64,000 nt of DNA from NCBI GenBank assembly GCA_016215605.1, contig JACRJB010000018.1, positions 17,679-81,678 of the forward strand, written 5' to 3'. The translations under genes were made by a program, and so were the position numbers. Positions within the stretch are counted from its first letter, which is position 1. Every line of letters starts with the position of its first letter. The notes under the pieces were generated by a model. That model did not search any database. It was not told the origin of the DNA and saw only the letters and a list, made by a program, of their open reading frames with translations. Source of the DNA: Rhodopseudomonas palustris. Its GTDB lineage: Bacteria; Pseudomonadota; Alphaproteobacteria; Rhizobiales; Xanthobacteraceae. Of the stretch, positions 52,672 to 60,914 are shown piece by piece.

Positions 52672-53052
52672 TCAGACGGTGCGATCGGTCGGGATCGGTC
52701 CGGAACGCTGCTGCGACTTCGACTGCTCCTGCTCGCGGAAATAGGCGCGGGCCCTGAGCTGCCACGATTCAGGATACTGGTTCACCACCTGGGCCGTGGT
52801 TTCGTCGACCGTCACGTAGACCATCGCGGCCGACGCCTGATCGAAGATCACCTGACGCGAGACGGAGTCGGCCGCGGCCCTCGCGGCGTTGGCGGCGATG
52901 GCATTGCTGCCGCCGCCGCTGTCGGTGGCGGTGACGCTTTGCGGTGCGGGCAACTGTGTCGCCACCGCGGTTTGCACCGCCTCAGGCTCCGGCCTGACGA
53001 CGGGCGGTATCACCAATTGCCCGACGGGCTTGATGGTGAAGTCGAAGCTCAT
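52672..53052 (-). CDS. FlaG-like flagellar protein, tentative
   Basis: 126 aa, mostly disordered N-terminus (KPVGQLVIPPVVRPEPEAVQ), then a compact C-terminal part with VSRQVIFDQASAAMVYVTVD and ETTAQVVNQYPESWQLRARA. The strand pattern V-x-V-D-E-T-x-x-V-V-x-Q-(Y/I)-P is that of FlaG, which affects filament length. It sits between flaF and the flgI operon. FlaG is a guess from motif shape. It converges on flaF, about 120 bp apart. Confidence 0.55.
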   Translation of the reverse strand: MSFDFTIKPVGQLVIPPVVRPEPEAVQTAVATQLPAPQSVTATDSGGGSNAIAANAARAAADSVSRQVIFDQASAAMVYVTVDETTAQVVNQYPESWQLRARAYFREQEQSKSQQRSGPIPTDRTV

Positions 53053-53166
53053 GGCAGCCTCCTGGCTCCATCATGGTCCATCCACTCCCCCGCTAAACAT
53101 GGTGCACGGAACCTCTGAAACTCCTCCTGCAAAGGCCGGGCTGATTTGATTCAAATTGTGCCACGC

Positions 53167-53197
53167 AAAAACGCCGCCGGCGCGGGGCCGGCGGCGT
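53167..53197 (-). terminator. Terminator of the flgI-flgJ-flgN operon
   Basis: On the minus strand, ACGCCGCCGGC and GCCGGCGGCGT form a perfect 11-bp stem with a 5-base loop running into TTTTT, 34 bp past the last gene. Confidence 0.95.
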
Positions 53198-53231
53198 CAG
53201 CGATGAGACAAAAGTCGGGTCGAGTCGCGGC

Positions 53232-53720
53232 CTACAGCGAGCGGCTGACGGCGATCGGCGTCAGGTTGCGCGGGCCGGGGGCGTTGCGCCGGCCGGCCGC
53301 GGTGTAGGTCTGCGGAATGTTGCGGCGCTGGATCTCGGCGTTGACGCCGCGCACGATACCTTCCGACACCGCGTGCGCGGTGGCGAGCACGGTGAGGTTG
53401 ACCTGCAGCATCGCGCGAAACACCTCGTGATGGCGATGCAGCGCGCCGAGCAGGTCGGGCGTCGCCTTCGCCATGTAGGGCTGGCTCGCCTTCACCAGCG
53501 TGATCGCGGTGATGTAGCGCTTGGTCAGATCGTTCTTCTCGCCCTCGAGCCGCATCGCTTCGGGAATCCGGCCGGCGCGCACCAATTCGGTCTCGCGTTC
53601 GATCAGCGCCAGCAGCGCATTCATCACTTCGGTCAGGCCGTTGGCGAGCTTGCGCGCGTCGGCCGGCGACGCGACCGGTTGAACGGGGGCGGGAGCCTGC
53701 TGGCGTTGCATTGGCGTCAT
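53232..53720 (-). CDS. flgN: FlgN-like flagellar chaperone
   Basis: 162-aa, largely helical. LANGLTEVMNALLALIERET and MRLEGEKNDLTKRYITAITL have the FlgN pattern (E-x6-L...K-x2-L). FlgN binds FlgK and FlgL before export. The C-terminus (TYTAAGRRNAPGPRNLTPIA) is disordered and basic. Overlaps flgJ by 4 bases (ATGA); last gene of the operon. Alternative: another hook-junction chaperone. Confidence 0.65.
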   Translation of the reverse strand: MTPMQRQQAPAPVQPVASPADARKLANGLTEVMNALLALIERETELVRAGRIPEAMRLEGEKNDLTKRYITAITLVKASQPYMAKATPDLLGALHRHHEVFRAMLQVNLTVLATAHAVSEGIVRGVNAEIQRRNIPQTYTAAGRRNAPGPRNLTPIAVSRSL

Positions 53721-54079
53721 GGCGTCGTCCTTTGCGGCGAAGTCGAATTGTTCGCCTGCTGAAGAATCAGAGTCCGGAACACGTCGTTGGCGATGCCGAC
53801 GCCGCCGCCCTTCGCAACCGTCTGCGAATATTGCTCGGTCAGCATCGAACGCCACACGCCGGTGCCGACGGTGTCGCCGAACGGGCCGTCGCCCTTCAGG
53901 CCGGTCGTCATCTGCGAGAACATCGAGTTCAGAAACGTCGCTTCGAAATCCTCGGCGGATTTGCGGATCTTGCCCTGGGCCTGCGGCGACACCTTGGACA
54001 ACGCCGCGGCGAGGTCGATGTCGGGCCGGCCGTTGTAGGTCAGCGCGGTCTTCGCATAGGGGTTGGGAACGATCGACAT
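53717..54079 (-). CDS. flgJ: Rod-binding protein FlgJ (N-terminal domain only)
   Basis: 120-aa. KIRKSAEDFEATFLNSMFSQ and GDGPFGDTVGTGVWRSMLTE are the rod-binding motif (PF10135), and GGGVGIANDVFRTLI is the end. E. coli FlgJ has an added C-terminal muramidase domain; here, as in other alphaproteobacteria, only the rod-capping half exists, so the hydrolase is elsewhere. Its ATG overlaps the flgI TGA by one base. Confidence 0.9.
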   Translation of the reverse strand: MSIVPNPYAKTALTYNGRPDIDLAAALSKVSPQAQGKIRKSAEDFEATFLNSMFSQMTTGLKGDGPFGDTVGTGVWRSMLTEQYSQTVAKGGGVGIANDVFRTLILQQANNSTSPQRTTP

Positions 54080-55200
54080 CACATCACCTCGATATCGGCT
54101 TCGATGGCGCCGGCGGCCTTGATCGCCTGCAGGATTCCGATCAGGTCGCGCGGGCCGATGCCGAGGCCGTTGAGGCCGTCGACCAGCTGCTGCAGCGACA
54201 CGCCGTCCTTGACCAGCGCCAGCTTCTTGCCGTCCTCGGTGACGCCGATCCGCGAGTTCGGCGTGACGGTGGTGCGGCCGCGCGACAGCGGGTTGGGCTG
54301 GCTGACCTGCGGGCTTTCGGAAATCGACACGGTGAGGTTGCCCTGCGCCACCGCGACGGTGGCGACGCGGACGTCGCGGCCCATCACGATGATGCCGCTG
54401 CGCTCGTCGATGATGATCTTGGCGGCCTGATCGGGCTCGACCTGCAGTTGCTCGATCTCGGTCAGGAAGGCGACGGCGTTGCCCTTGAACTCCGCCGGGA
54501 TCGACAGCTGCACGGTGGACGGATCGATCGGCTCGGCGCTCTTGGTGCCGAGGAAATCGTTGACCGCGGCGGCGATCCGCTTGGCGGTGGTGAAGTCGGC
54601 ATTGCGCAGCGCCAGCCGGACGTTCGGCAGCCGGTTCAGCGCGAATTCGATTTCGCGCTCGATGATCGCGCCGTTGGCGATGCGGCCGACGGTCGGCACG
54701 CCGCGGGTGATCTTGGCGGCCTCGCCCTCGGCCTGGAAGCCGCCGATCGCCAGCGAGCCCTGCGCCACGGCGTAGACGTTGCCGTCGGCGCCGAGCAGCG
54801 GCGTCACCAGCAGGGTGCCGCCCTGCAGATTCTTGGCATCGCCGAGCGCCGAGACGGTGACGTCCATCCGGGTGCCCTGGGTGGCGAAGGCCGGCAGGTT
54901 GCCGGTCACCATCACGGCGGCGACGTTGCCGGTACGGATCGTGGCGCCGCGGATGTTGACGCCCATCCGCTCCAGCATCGCCTGCAGCGACTGCTTGGTG
55001 AAGGGGATGTTGTTGAGGGTGTCGCCGGTGCCGTTGAGGCCAACCACCAGGCCGTAGCCGATCAGCTGATTCTGCCGCACCCCCTCGATATTGGCGAGGT
55101 CCTTGATCCTCGAGGTGGCGCTGGCGGCCCCGCCCGACAGCAGCAGAGCCGACAAAGCGGCTGCGGCCAGCTTCAGGATCGTGGCGGAAACGCTCGGCAT
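54079..55200 (-). CDS. flgI: Flagellar P-ring protein FlgI
   Basis: 373-aa periplasmic protein. Signal peptide LKLAAAALSALLLSGGAASA. Mature start with SRIKDLANIEGVRQNQLIGY, then GLVVGLNGTGDTLNNIPFTK. The C-terminal LVDGLNGLGIGPRDLIGILQ and AIKAAGAIEADIEVM are conserved. Forms the P ring in peptidoglycan around the rod. ATG 55200 with GAGGA; under a sigma-54-type promoter at 55257-55273. Confidence 0.95.
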   Translation of the reverse strand: MPSVSATILKLAAAALSALLLSGGAASATSRIKDLANIEGVRQNQLIGYGLVVGLNGTGDTLNNIPFTKQSLQAMLERMGVNIRGATIRTGNVAAVMVTGNLPAFATQGTRMDVTVSALGDAKNLQGGTLLVTPLLGADGNVYAVAQGSLAIGGFQAEGEAAKITRGVPTVGRIANGAIIEREIEFALNRLPNVRLALRNADFTTAKRIAAAVNDFLGTKSAEPIDPSTVQLSIPAEFKGNAVAFLTEIEQLQVEPDQAAKIIIDERSGIIVMGRDVRVATVAVAQGNLTVSISESPQVSQPNPLSRGRTTVTPNSRIGVTEDGKKLALVKDGVSLQQLVDGLNGLGIGPRDLIGILQAIKAAGAIEADIEVM

Positions 55201-55508
55201 TCTCGGCTCCTCGACGGGGCTGGTTGCGGCGGCGCGCAACATCGTCAACCTGTCCTTGCGAGACCTGTGCCACCTCGCCGGGGCAAAACAAACTGTTGAT
55301 AATCCTAGGAGAAATTCGGAGAACGTGCGGCGGGTGGGGGATCCGGCCGCGGCAAAACTGGCGCCGGGCGGCAAAATTTGCCGGTCGTTTACCGGCTGTT
55401 AACCATAAACCGCGACGGTGAGTTTCGGGGGCCTCAGCGCGATTGCCGGCTTGGGTGTAAGCTGTTCCCGCGCGGCGCCCAGCCAGGACCTGTCCGGCGA
55501 GAGAGATC
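55201..55508. promoter_or_regulatory. Divergent flgI/fliX promoter region
   Basis: 308 bp without coding sequence. Includes the minus-strand sigma-54 element (55257-55273) and, towards fliX, GTTAACCATAAACC near 55398, a CtrA half-site-like motif. Divergent flagellar genes of this pair are class II/III. Confidence 0.6.
55257..55273 (-). promoter_or_regulatory. Sigma-54 promoter of the flgI operon
   Basis: On the minus strand, GTGGCACAGGTCTCGCA has TGGCAC at -24 and CGC at -12 with correct spacing (consensus TTGC reads TCGC). 57 bp before flgI. Confidence 0.75.
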
Positions 55509-55919
55509 ATGCGAATCTACGGCCCGAACGGCACCACCCCTTCCGCCCCGTCCGGCAACGTCCGGCGGACCAGCTCCAGCACCTTTTCGCTGCCGACCAG
55601 CACGGCGCAGCCGGAGGCGCGCACCGTCAGCGCGCCGTTGGCGCCGACCGGGCTGGACGCGCTGCTGGCGATGCAGGGGGTCGAGGACGCCACCGAGCGG
55701 CGCAAGCGTTCGGTGGCGCGCGGTCGGTCCGCGCTCGACGTGCTCGAACACCTCAAGATCGGCCTGCTGGCCGGCTCGTTCGACGGGGCTACGGTGGCGC
55801 GGCTGCGCGCGGCGGCGGCGGAGCTGAAGGTTTCGTCCGGCGACCCCGGTCTCGACGCGGTGCTGTCGGAGATCGAGCTGCGCGTCGAGGTCGAACTGGC
55901 CAAGGCCGGACAATACTGA
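55509..55919 (+). CDS. fliX: Flagellar assembly regulator FliX
   Basis: 136 aa. The N-terminus MRIYGPNGTTPSAPS is the FliX signature, and the C-terminal DALLAMQGVEDATERRKRSV, then GRSALDVLEHLKIGLLAG, is characteristic. In Caulobacter FliX partners with FlbD to link basal-body assembly to sigma-54 transcription. Consistent with the sigma-54 elements seen here. Divergent from flgI; ATG 55509 with GGCGAGAGAG. Confidence 0.9.
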   Translation: MRIYGPNGTTPSAPSGNVRRTSSSTFSLPTSTAQPEARTVSAPLAPTGLDALLAMQGVEDATERRKRSVARGRSALDVLEHLKIGLLAGSFDGATVARLRAAAAELKVSSGDPGLDAVLSEIELRVEVELAKAGQY

Positions 55920-56054
55920 CCAACCGGGCCGGCAGTTCCTGCTGCCGAAACCATGTGCAGCACCCGCGAGGCGGGTGGCGGACGATATTGTCTGTCATCG
56001 GCGCGCGCTATATAAGCTGCCGCGCAGGCGGGGTTATTGCCGCCCAACAAGATC

Positions 56055-56477
56055 ATGGATTGCCCCTTGGATAAGTTGAAAAGCTATCGACCCTCCGAGA
56101 AAGAGCCGTTCATGAATGAACGGCAGCGCGAGTATTTTCGCGCCAAGCTGCTGGCCTGGAAGGACGAGATTTTGCGCGAAGCAAAACTCACGCTCCAGAC
56201 CCTCCAGGAAGAGAACGTCAATCATCCCGATTTGGCCGACCGCGCCTCGTCGGAAACCGACCGCGCGATCGAACTGCGTGCGCGCGATCGGCAGCGCAAG
56301 CTGATCTCCAAGATCGATGCCGCGCTGCAGCGCATCGACGACAACACCTACGGTTATTGCGAAGAGACCGGCGAGCCGATTTCGCTGAAGCGGCTCGAAG
56401 CACGCCCGATCGCGACGCTGTCGGTCGAAGCGCAGGAGCGCCACGAGAAGCGCGAGAAGGTGTATCGCGACGAGTAG
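56055..56477 (+). CDS. dksA: DksA/TraR-type transcription factor
   Basis: 140-aa RNA-polymerase secondary-channel regulator. A coiled-coil with the acidic tip (NVNHPDLADRASSETDRAIE) and the zinc-finger-like segment YGYCEETGEPISLKRLEARP, then IATLSVEAQERHE. The canonical finger has four Cys; only the first remains, a variant seen in alphaproteobacterial DksA. ATG 56055 is used; a TTG at 56037 is upstream. Links ppGpp to transcription. Well-placed terminator follows. Confidence 0.9.
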   Translation: MDCPLDKLKSYRPSEKEPFMNERQREYFRAKLLAWKDEILREAKLTLQTLQEENVNHPDLADRASSETDRAIELRARDRQRKLISKIDAALQRIDDNTYGYCEETGEPISLKRLEARPIATLSVEAQERHEKREKVYRDE

Positions 56478-56516
56478 TTGCGGAGCCGCGCCGTCGGCGC
56501 TGCCTCGGATGACATC

Positions 56517-56550
56517 ATGGCGCCGCTCCTGGCCGGGGCGGCGCCATTTT
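56517..56550 (+). terminator. Terminator of dksA
   Basis: ATGGCGCCGC and GCGGCGCCAT form a perfect 10-bp stem with an 11-base loop followed by TTT(C)TT, 39 bases after the stop. Confidence 0.85.
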
Positions 56551-56596
56551 CTTGCGGGGGACTTCCTGTGAAGGATGGACCGTCAGCCGCTGCGGC

Positions 56597-56866
56597 TCAG
56601 TGGCGGCGGTGACGCGCGCGCGGCTGCGGCTGCGGCTGGAGGTCCTGCTGCTGCGCCCGGAACGCGATCACCGGATTGACGTCGCAATAGGCCTTGGTTC
56701 CGGAAGCGGTGACCATGCACTGCTGGTAGGAATCGAACTGGCAGTTGCCGGGATAGCCCCATTCACCGCCCTGCAGGCAATAGGGAAAATCGCGGGCCGA
56801 AGCCGGCGCAGATGCGAGGGTGAAGGTGGCGGCCGCCGCGAGCAGGGCGGCGCTGATTCTGGTCAT
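56597..56866 (-). CDS. DUF3551 small secreted protein
   Basis: 89-aa protein with a signal peptide (ISAALLAAAATFTLASAPAS, cleavage after ASA) and four Cys in DFPYCLQGGEWGYPGNCQFD and SYQQCMVTASGTKAYCDVNP, presumably forming disulphides. The C-terminal QQDLQPQPQPRARHRRH is Pro/Gln/basic. DUF3551 is abundant in Bradyrhizobium/Rhodopseudomonas; its function is unknown. ATG 56866. Confidence 0.85.
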   Translation of the reverse strand: MTRISAALLAAAATFTLASAPASARDFPYCLQGGEWGYPGNCQFDSYQQCMVTASGTKAYCDVNPVIAFRAQQQDLQPQPQPRARHRRH

Positions 56867-57031
56867 GTCGTTTCTCCATCGGGCCGACCAACATTGGGCT
56901 CGGCGCGCGTGCGGCGGAACTTAATGCTCCGCGGGTCCGACACAACCGCAATCCCGCGATGCGATCCATGCGCCGGATCATTTTGCCGCGACTTTGCCGG
57001 CGCGATCGCGCAGCCGCCGCGCTCGTCGCCC

Positions 57032-57076
57032 AAAAAGGCCGCGGCCTCCGTCCGGGGGAGAGCCGGAGGAGGCCGC
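57032..57076 (-). terminator. Terminator of the flgFGAH operon
   Basis: On the minus strand, GCGGCCTCC and GGAGGCCGC pair (9 bp, 18-base loop), then GGCC and TTTTT. It lies about 70 bp after the flgH stop. Confidence 0.75.
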
Positions 57077-57144
57077 GTCGGAACACCTGACCGCGCCTAG
57101 GTTCGCGGACCGGTGTGGGAGCTCGTTGTTTCAGATCATGGCCG

Positions 57145-57912
57145 TCAGAACGGCAGCAGCACGTCCATCACCTGCTGGCCGTAGCGCGGCTGCTGCACGT
57201 CGGTGATCTGGCCGCGGCCGCCATAGGCGATGCGGGCCTGCGCGATCTTGCTGGAGTCGATGGTGTTGTCGCTCTGGATGTCTTCCGGGCGGACGATGCC
57301 GGCGACGATCAGTTCGCGCACTTCGAAGTTGACGCGGATTTCCTGCTTGCCCTCGACCACCAGATTGCCGTTCGGCAGCACCTGCGTGACCACCGCGGCG
57401 ACGCTGGTCTGCAGCTTTTCCTGGCGGTCGACGGTGCCCTTGCCGTCGCTGGACGACGACGAGTCGGTGGTCAGGATCCGGCCCGGCAGAACCTGCGCGG
57501 CGTCGCCCGTCAGCAGCTTGCTGCCGGCGAAGTCGGTGATGCCGGAATTTTCGCTGCCACTCCGGCTGCGCTTGGTCTCGTTGGCGATCGCGGCCTTGTC
57601 GGTGAAGTTGACGGTCACCGTCATGATGTCGCCGACCTTGGCGGCGCGCTGATCGCGGAAGAACGCGCGCGAGCCGTTCCGCCACAGCGAGTTGGCGTTG
57701 TAGGACGCGACCTCCGGCTTCGGCATCGGCATCTGCACCGGCTTGTAGCCGGGCTGCGTGGTCGGGTTTTCGATCGCGCTCAGCGCCGGACGTTCGCCGA
57801 TCGAAGCGAGGCGGTCGATCGAGGAGCAACCGCCGGCCAGACCTCCGGTCGCGAGCAGCGCGGCAATCAGGACGATGCGGTTGGTCGGACGTGACTTGAA
57901 CATGTTACTCAC
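57145..57912 (-). CDS. flgH: Flagellar L-ring protein FlgH
   Basis: 255-aa lipoprotein. Lipobox in LLATGGLAGGCSSIDRL (Cys about 29). SLWRNGSRAFFRDQRAAKVG and DIMTVTVNFTDKAAIANETK are FlgH motifs. The C-terminal IVRPEDIQSDNTIDSSKIAQ and GGRGQITDVQQPRYGQQVMD are conserved. Forms the L ring in the outer membrane. GTG 57912 overlaps the flgA stop by 4 bases; ATG 57903 is an alternative. Last gene of the operon. Confidence 0.95.
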   Translation of the reverse strand: MSNMFKSRPTNRIVLIAALLATGGLAGGCSSIDRLASIGERPALSAIENPTTQPGYKPVQMPMPKPEVASYNANSLWRNGSRAFFRDQRAAKVGDIMTVTVNFTDKAAIANETKRSRSGSENSGITDFAGSKLLTGDAAQVLPGRILTTDSSSSSDGKGTVDRQEKLQTSVAAVVTQVLPNGNLVVEGKQEIRVNFEVRELIVAGIVRPEDIQSDNTIDSSKIAQARIAYGGRGQITDVQQPRYGQQVMDVLLPF

Positions 57913-58979
57913 TCGGTTCGGCCGGCGACGGGGGGTACATTGGGTTCGGCGGCAGCGCTCGGCGCTGTGGCGGGATTTGCGCTGGCGAGGACGCGGGGGA
58001 CCGCGACCGTCACCATCACCTGGCCGCGCCCCACCACGGTCGCGGACACCGTGCGCTTCGATTGCAGATTGAGCACGTTGACGACGTCGCCCTCGGTGCC
58101 GGATTCGAGCGCCTTGCCGCGCGACGTCAGGTAGATGCCGGCGGCCTGATAGATCAGCGTGACGCCCTGATCGCGGGTCACCAGATCCGGCTTGGCGAGG
58201 TCGGTCGAGCGCAGCACCTGGCCGCCGCGCAGCTGGCGCCGGGCCTGCATGCCGATCGCGGCGTCGCGCGCGACGGCGTCGGACGAAACCTCCGCCTTCG
58301 GCCGGCGCTCGATCGCGACGTCGGAGACCTTGATCATTTCGTTGCGTTCGACCGGGCGGGTCAGAACCGCGGTCGGGACGGTCTCGACCACGCTGCCGGT
58401 CAGGCGGAGCCGAACCGGCGCGCTGTCGGAGGAGCCGGCGATCTCGTAGCTGATATCGAACCGGCCGCTGCGCCGGTCGAACCGCTCGGCGATCAGCTGC
58501 AGCGCGCCGTCGTAGCTCGCCGGCAGCGTCTGGGATTCGATCTCGCGGTCCCAGCTCAGCGACAGATCCGCGGCGTCGCCGAAGCCGTGGCGGCGCTGCA
58601 GCGTCTCGATCACCTGCTGTTCGATCACCTTCGCCGGCACGCTGCGGGCGAGCCGGGTCACGGTGACTTCGCGGATGTCGCGGGTGTCGACGCCGATCAC
58701 CTGATGGGCGCGCAGCGCCGCCAGCACCGAGGCGGTCGGCAGCGCGCCGGTGGTGCCGAGGTCGGGCGCGCGATAGATCGCGATCTTCGCCGCGATGCCG
58801 GCGTTGTCGATGACGTCGCCGATCCGCACCAGTTCGTCGGTCACTTCGACATGCGCGCGCAGCACCGGCGTGCGCAGCACGTCGTCGGTCCGCTGGTCGG
58901 CGCCGGGTGCGGCGGTCTCGGCGGCGGTCGCGGCCACCGGCGTCAGAAGCAATGCGGCAATCAGGAGCGAGCGGATCAT
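57909..58979 (-). CDS. flgA: Flagellar P-ring assembly chaperone FlgA
   Basis: 356 aa with a signal peptide (IRSLLIAALLLTPVAATAAE). The C-terminal SAF domain has LTRPVERNEMIKVSDVAIER, ARRQLRGGQVLRSTDLAKPD and the conserved GVTLIYQAAGIYLTSRGKAL. The N-terminal repeat (EVTDELVRIGDVIDNAGIAA) belongs to long alphaproteobacterial FlgA. Assists P-ring (FlgI) assembly in the periplasm. 11 bp after flgG; coupled to flgH. Confidence 0.9.
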   Translation of the reverse strand: MIRSLLIAALLLTPVAATAAETAAPGADQRTDDVLRTPVLRAHVEVTDELVRIGDVIDNAGIAAKIAIYRAPDLGTTGALPTASVLAALRAHQVIGVDTRDIREVTVTRLARSVPAKVIEQQVIETLQRRHGFGDAADLSLSWDREIESQTLPASYDGALQLIAERFDRRSGRFDISYEIAGSSDSAPVRLRLTGSVVETVPTAVLTRPVERNEMIKVSDVAIERRPKAEVSSDAVARDAAIGMQARRQLRGGQVLRSTDLAKPDLVTRDQGVTLIYQAAGIYLTSRGKALESGTEGDVVNVLNLQSKRTVSATVVGRGQVMVTVAVPRVLASANPATAPSAAAEPNVPPVAGRTE

Positions 58980-58990
58980 CGGTCGCCTCC

Positions 58991-59779
58991 TCAGCGGAAC
59001 ATGTTGGAGGTGGATTGCAGCATCTGGTCGGCGGCGCTGACGACCTTGGCGTTCATCTCGTAGGCGCGCTGCGCAGCGATCAGGTCGGAGATTTCGTTGA
59101 CGACTTCGACGTTGGCCTGCTCCAGCGTCTTCTGCAGCATGTCGCCGAGGCCGTCGGCGGTGGCGATGCCGTCCTGCGGCGGGCCGGACGCCTGGGTCTC
59201 GATGAACAGGTTGTCGCCCTGCGGCTGCAGGCCCGCCTTGTTGATGAACCGGGTCAGGCCGATCTGGCCGATCACGGTCGGCGTGGTCTGGCCGTTCAGC
59301 GTCACCGACACCTGGCCGTTGCTGGCGACCGTGATGCTGGTGGCGCCGTTCGGAATGGTGATGGTCGGCTGCACCGGGTTGCCGTTCGCGGTGACGACGC
59401 GGCCGGTGTTGTCGGTCGTGAACGAGCCGTCGCGGGTGTAGCTGAAGGTGCCGTCCGGCATCTGGATCTTGAAGAAGCCCTCGCCGCGGACCGCGAGGTC
59501 GAGGTCGTTGCCGGTGGTCGACAGCGTGCCCTGGGTCATCAGCCGCGGCGTGCCGACGGTCTTGACGCCGCCGCCGATGTCGACGCCGACCGGCAGGATC
59601 GTGCCCTGGTCCGACGCCTGCGCGCCGACGCGGCGGACGTGATCGTAGATCAGGTCCTGGAATTGCGCGGTCTGCTTCTTGAAGCCCGTCGTCCGCATGT
59701 TGGCGATGTTGTTGGAGATCACCTGGACGTTGAGCTCCTGGGCGGCCATGCCGGTCGCCGCGGTGTAGAGTGCGCGCAT
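58991..59779 (-). CDS. flgG: Flagellar distal rod protein FlgG
   Basis: 262 aa. RALYTAATGMAAQELNVQVI and SNNIANMRTTGFKKQTAQFQ are the FlgG N-terminus. DLAVRGEGFFKIQMPDGTFS lies mid-domain. The C-terminal VVNEISDLIAAQRAYEMNAK forms the core coil. Length matches the family (about 260). Second gene of the flgFGAH operon. Confidence 0.97.
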   Translation of the reverse strand: MRALYTAATGMAAQELNVQVISNNIANMRTTGFKKQTAQFQDLIYDHVRRVGAQASDQGTILPVGVDIGGGVKTVGTPRLMTQGTLSTTGNDLDLAVRGEGFFKIQMPDGTFSYTRDGSFTTDNTGRVVTANGNPVQPTITIPNGATSITVASNGQVSVTLNGQTTPTVIGQIGLTRFINKAGLQPQGDNLFIETQASGPPQDGIATADGLGDMLQKTLEQANVEVVNEISDLIAAQRAYEMNAKVVSAADQMLQSTSNMFR

Positions 59780-59790
59780 CTCAGGTCTCC

Positions 59791-60552
59791 TTACGCCGGA
59801 ACTTCAGCGAGCCGCTCGATGGCGGTCTTCTGCAGGTCGCCCTCCTGCTGGAGTAACGAGGCGACGGACTGATAGGAGCGGGTGACCTGGATCATCCGGG
59901 TCATTTCGAGCACGGAGTTGACGTTGGATTTCTCGACGAAGCCCTGGCGCACGATCGCCTTGGGGTCCGGCGCTCCGCGGTCGGAGGTGGCGGCGAACAG
60001 ATTGTCGCCCTGCTTCTCGAGGCTCTGCGGCCGGGCGAACGACACCAGCCGCAGCTTGCCGCGCAGCGCGTCGATCGTGGCGGTGCCTTCGATCACGCTG
60101 ACGTTGCCGTCCTGCGCGATGTTGATCGCCTTGTCGGTCGGTTGAAACACGATCGGGCCGGAATTGCCGAGCACCGGATAGCCCGAGGCGTTGACCAGTT
60201 GGCCGCGCGGATTGATCGAGAGCTTGCCGTCGCGGGTGTAGCGTTCGCCGGCCGGAGTCTGCACCACCAGATAGGCCGATCCGTCGATCGCGATGTCGAG
60301 CGGGTTCTTGGTCTGCTCCAGCGGGCCCGGAGAGAAGTCGTGATAGGCAGCGCGGTCCTGCACGAAGCTGACGCGGCGGTCCTGGCGCTGGAAATTGTCC
60401 TCGTGCGCGCCGGTGTTCAGGAATTCCTGAAACACGGAGCGTTCGGCCTTGAAGCCGTTGGTGTTCATGTTCGCCAGGTTGTTCGCGACGACATCCATCT
60501 GTCGTTCGAGCACGACCTGCCGCGACAAGCCGACCAGAAGCGTATTCTGCAT
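59791..60552 (-). CDS. flgF: Flagellar proximal rod protein FlgF
   Basis: 253 aa. TLLVGLSRQVVLERQMDVVA and NNLANMNTNGFKAERSVFQE are the rod motif. DIAIDGSAYLVVQTPAGERY and the C-terminal VLEMTRMIQVTRSYQSVASL are typical. First gene of the operon under a sigma-54-type promoter 101 bp upstream. ATG 60552 preceded by GGGAG. Confidence 0.95.
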   Translation of the reverse strand: MQNTLLVGLSRQVVLERQMDVVANNLANMNTNGFKAERSVFQEFLNTGAHEDNFQRQDRRVSFVQDRAAYHDFSPGPLEQTKNPLDIAIDGSAYLVVQTPAGERYTRDGKLSINPRGQLVNASGYPVLGNSGPIVFQPTDKAINIAQDGNVSVIEGTATIDALRGKLRLVSFARPQSLEKQGDNLFAATSDRGAPDPKAIVRQGFVEKSNVNSVLEMTRMIQVTRSYQSVASLLQQEGDLQKTAIERLAEVPA

Positions 60553-60914
60553 CGGTGGTTCTCCCTCTTTGATCCGCCTCCGGTCCTTCCAGACCTTCTG
60601 CGGATCGTCTCGACCCGTCGCTCTCCCAAGCGGCGGCTCGCCAACTTCTCAAGCGAAGCTCGTGCCAACCCGGAAAATTCAATACTTTCAGATGTTTGGT
60701 TGATTTCGCAGGGGCGGGGAGGCCGGCAATTAGGGTCCTGTTGACCATGTTGCCCGGCAGAATCTTCCTAGTTGGCGGCGTCTGGAAAGGTTCCGTTAAC
60801 CATTGCGCCATAGCGTCGCCACATCAGGGCTTCGGGCGCTGGCGGCTTTAGTCTCGCGTTTACGGTTCGCCTTGGCGGCACAGCGGCTCCTCTCGCACTG
60901 CGGATTTGCGGCCG
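60553..60914. promoter_or_regulatory. Divergent flgF/fliL promoter region
   Basis: 362 bp, no gene. Holds the minus-strand sigma-54 element (60653-60668) and, nearer to fliL, TTAACCATTGCG at about 60796, which is a CtrA half-site; the second TTAA is missing. No clear promoter is seen for fliL. Confidence 0.6.
60653..60668 (-). promoter_or_regulatory. Sigma-54 promoter of the flgFGAH operon
   Basis: On the minus strand TTGGCACGAGCTTCGC; TGGCAC at -24 and CGC at -12 with correct spacing, one mismatch at the TTGC element. 101 bp upstream of the flgF ATG. Confidence 0.8.
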
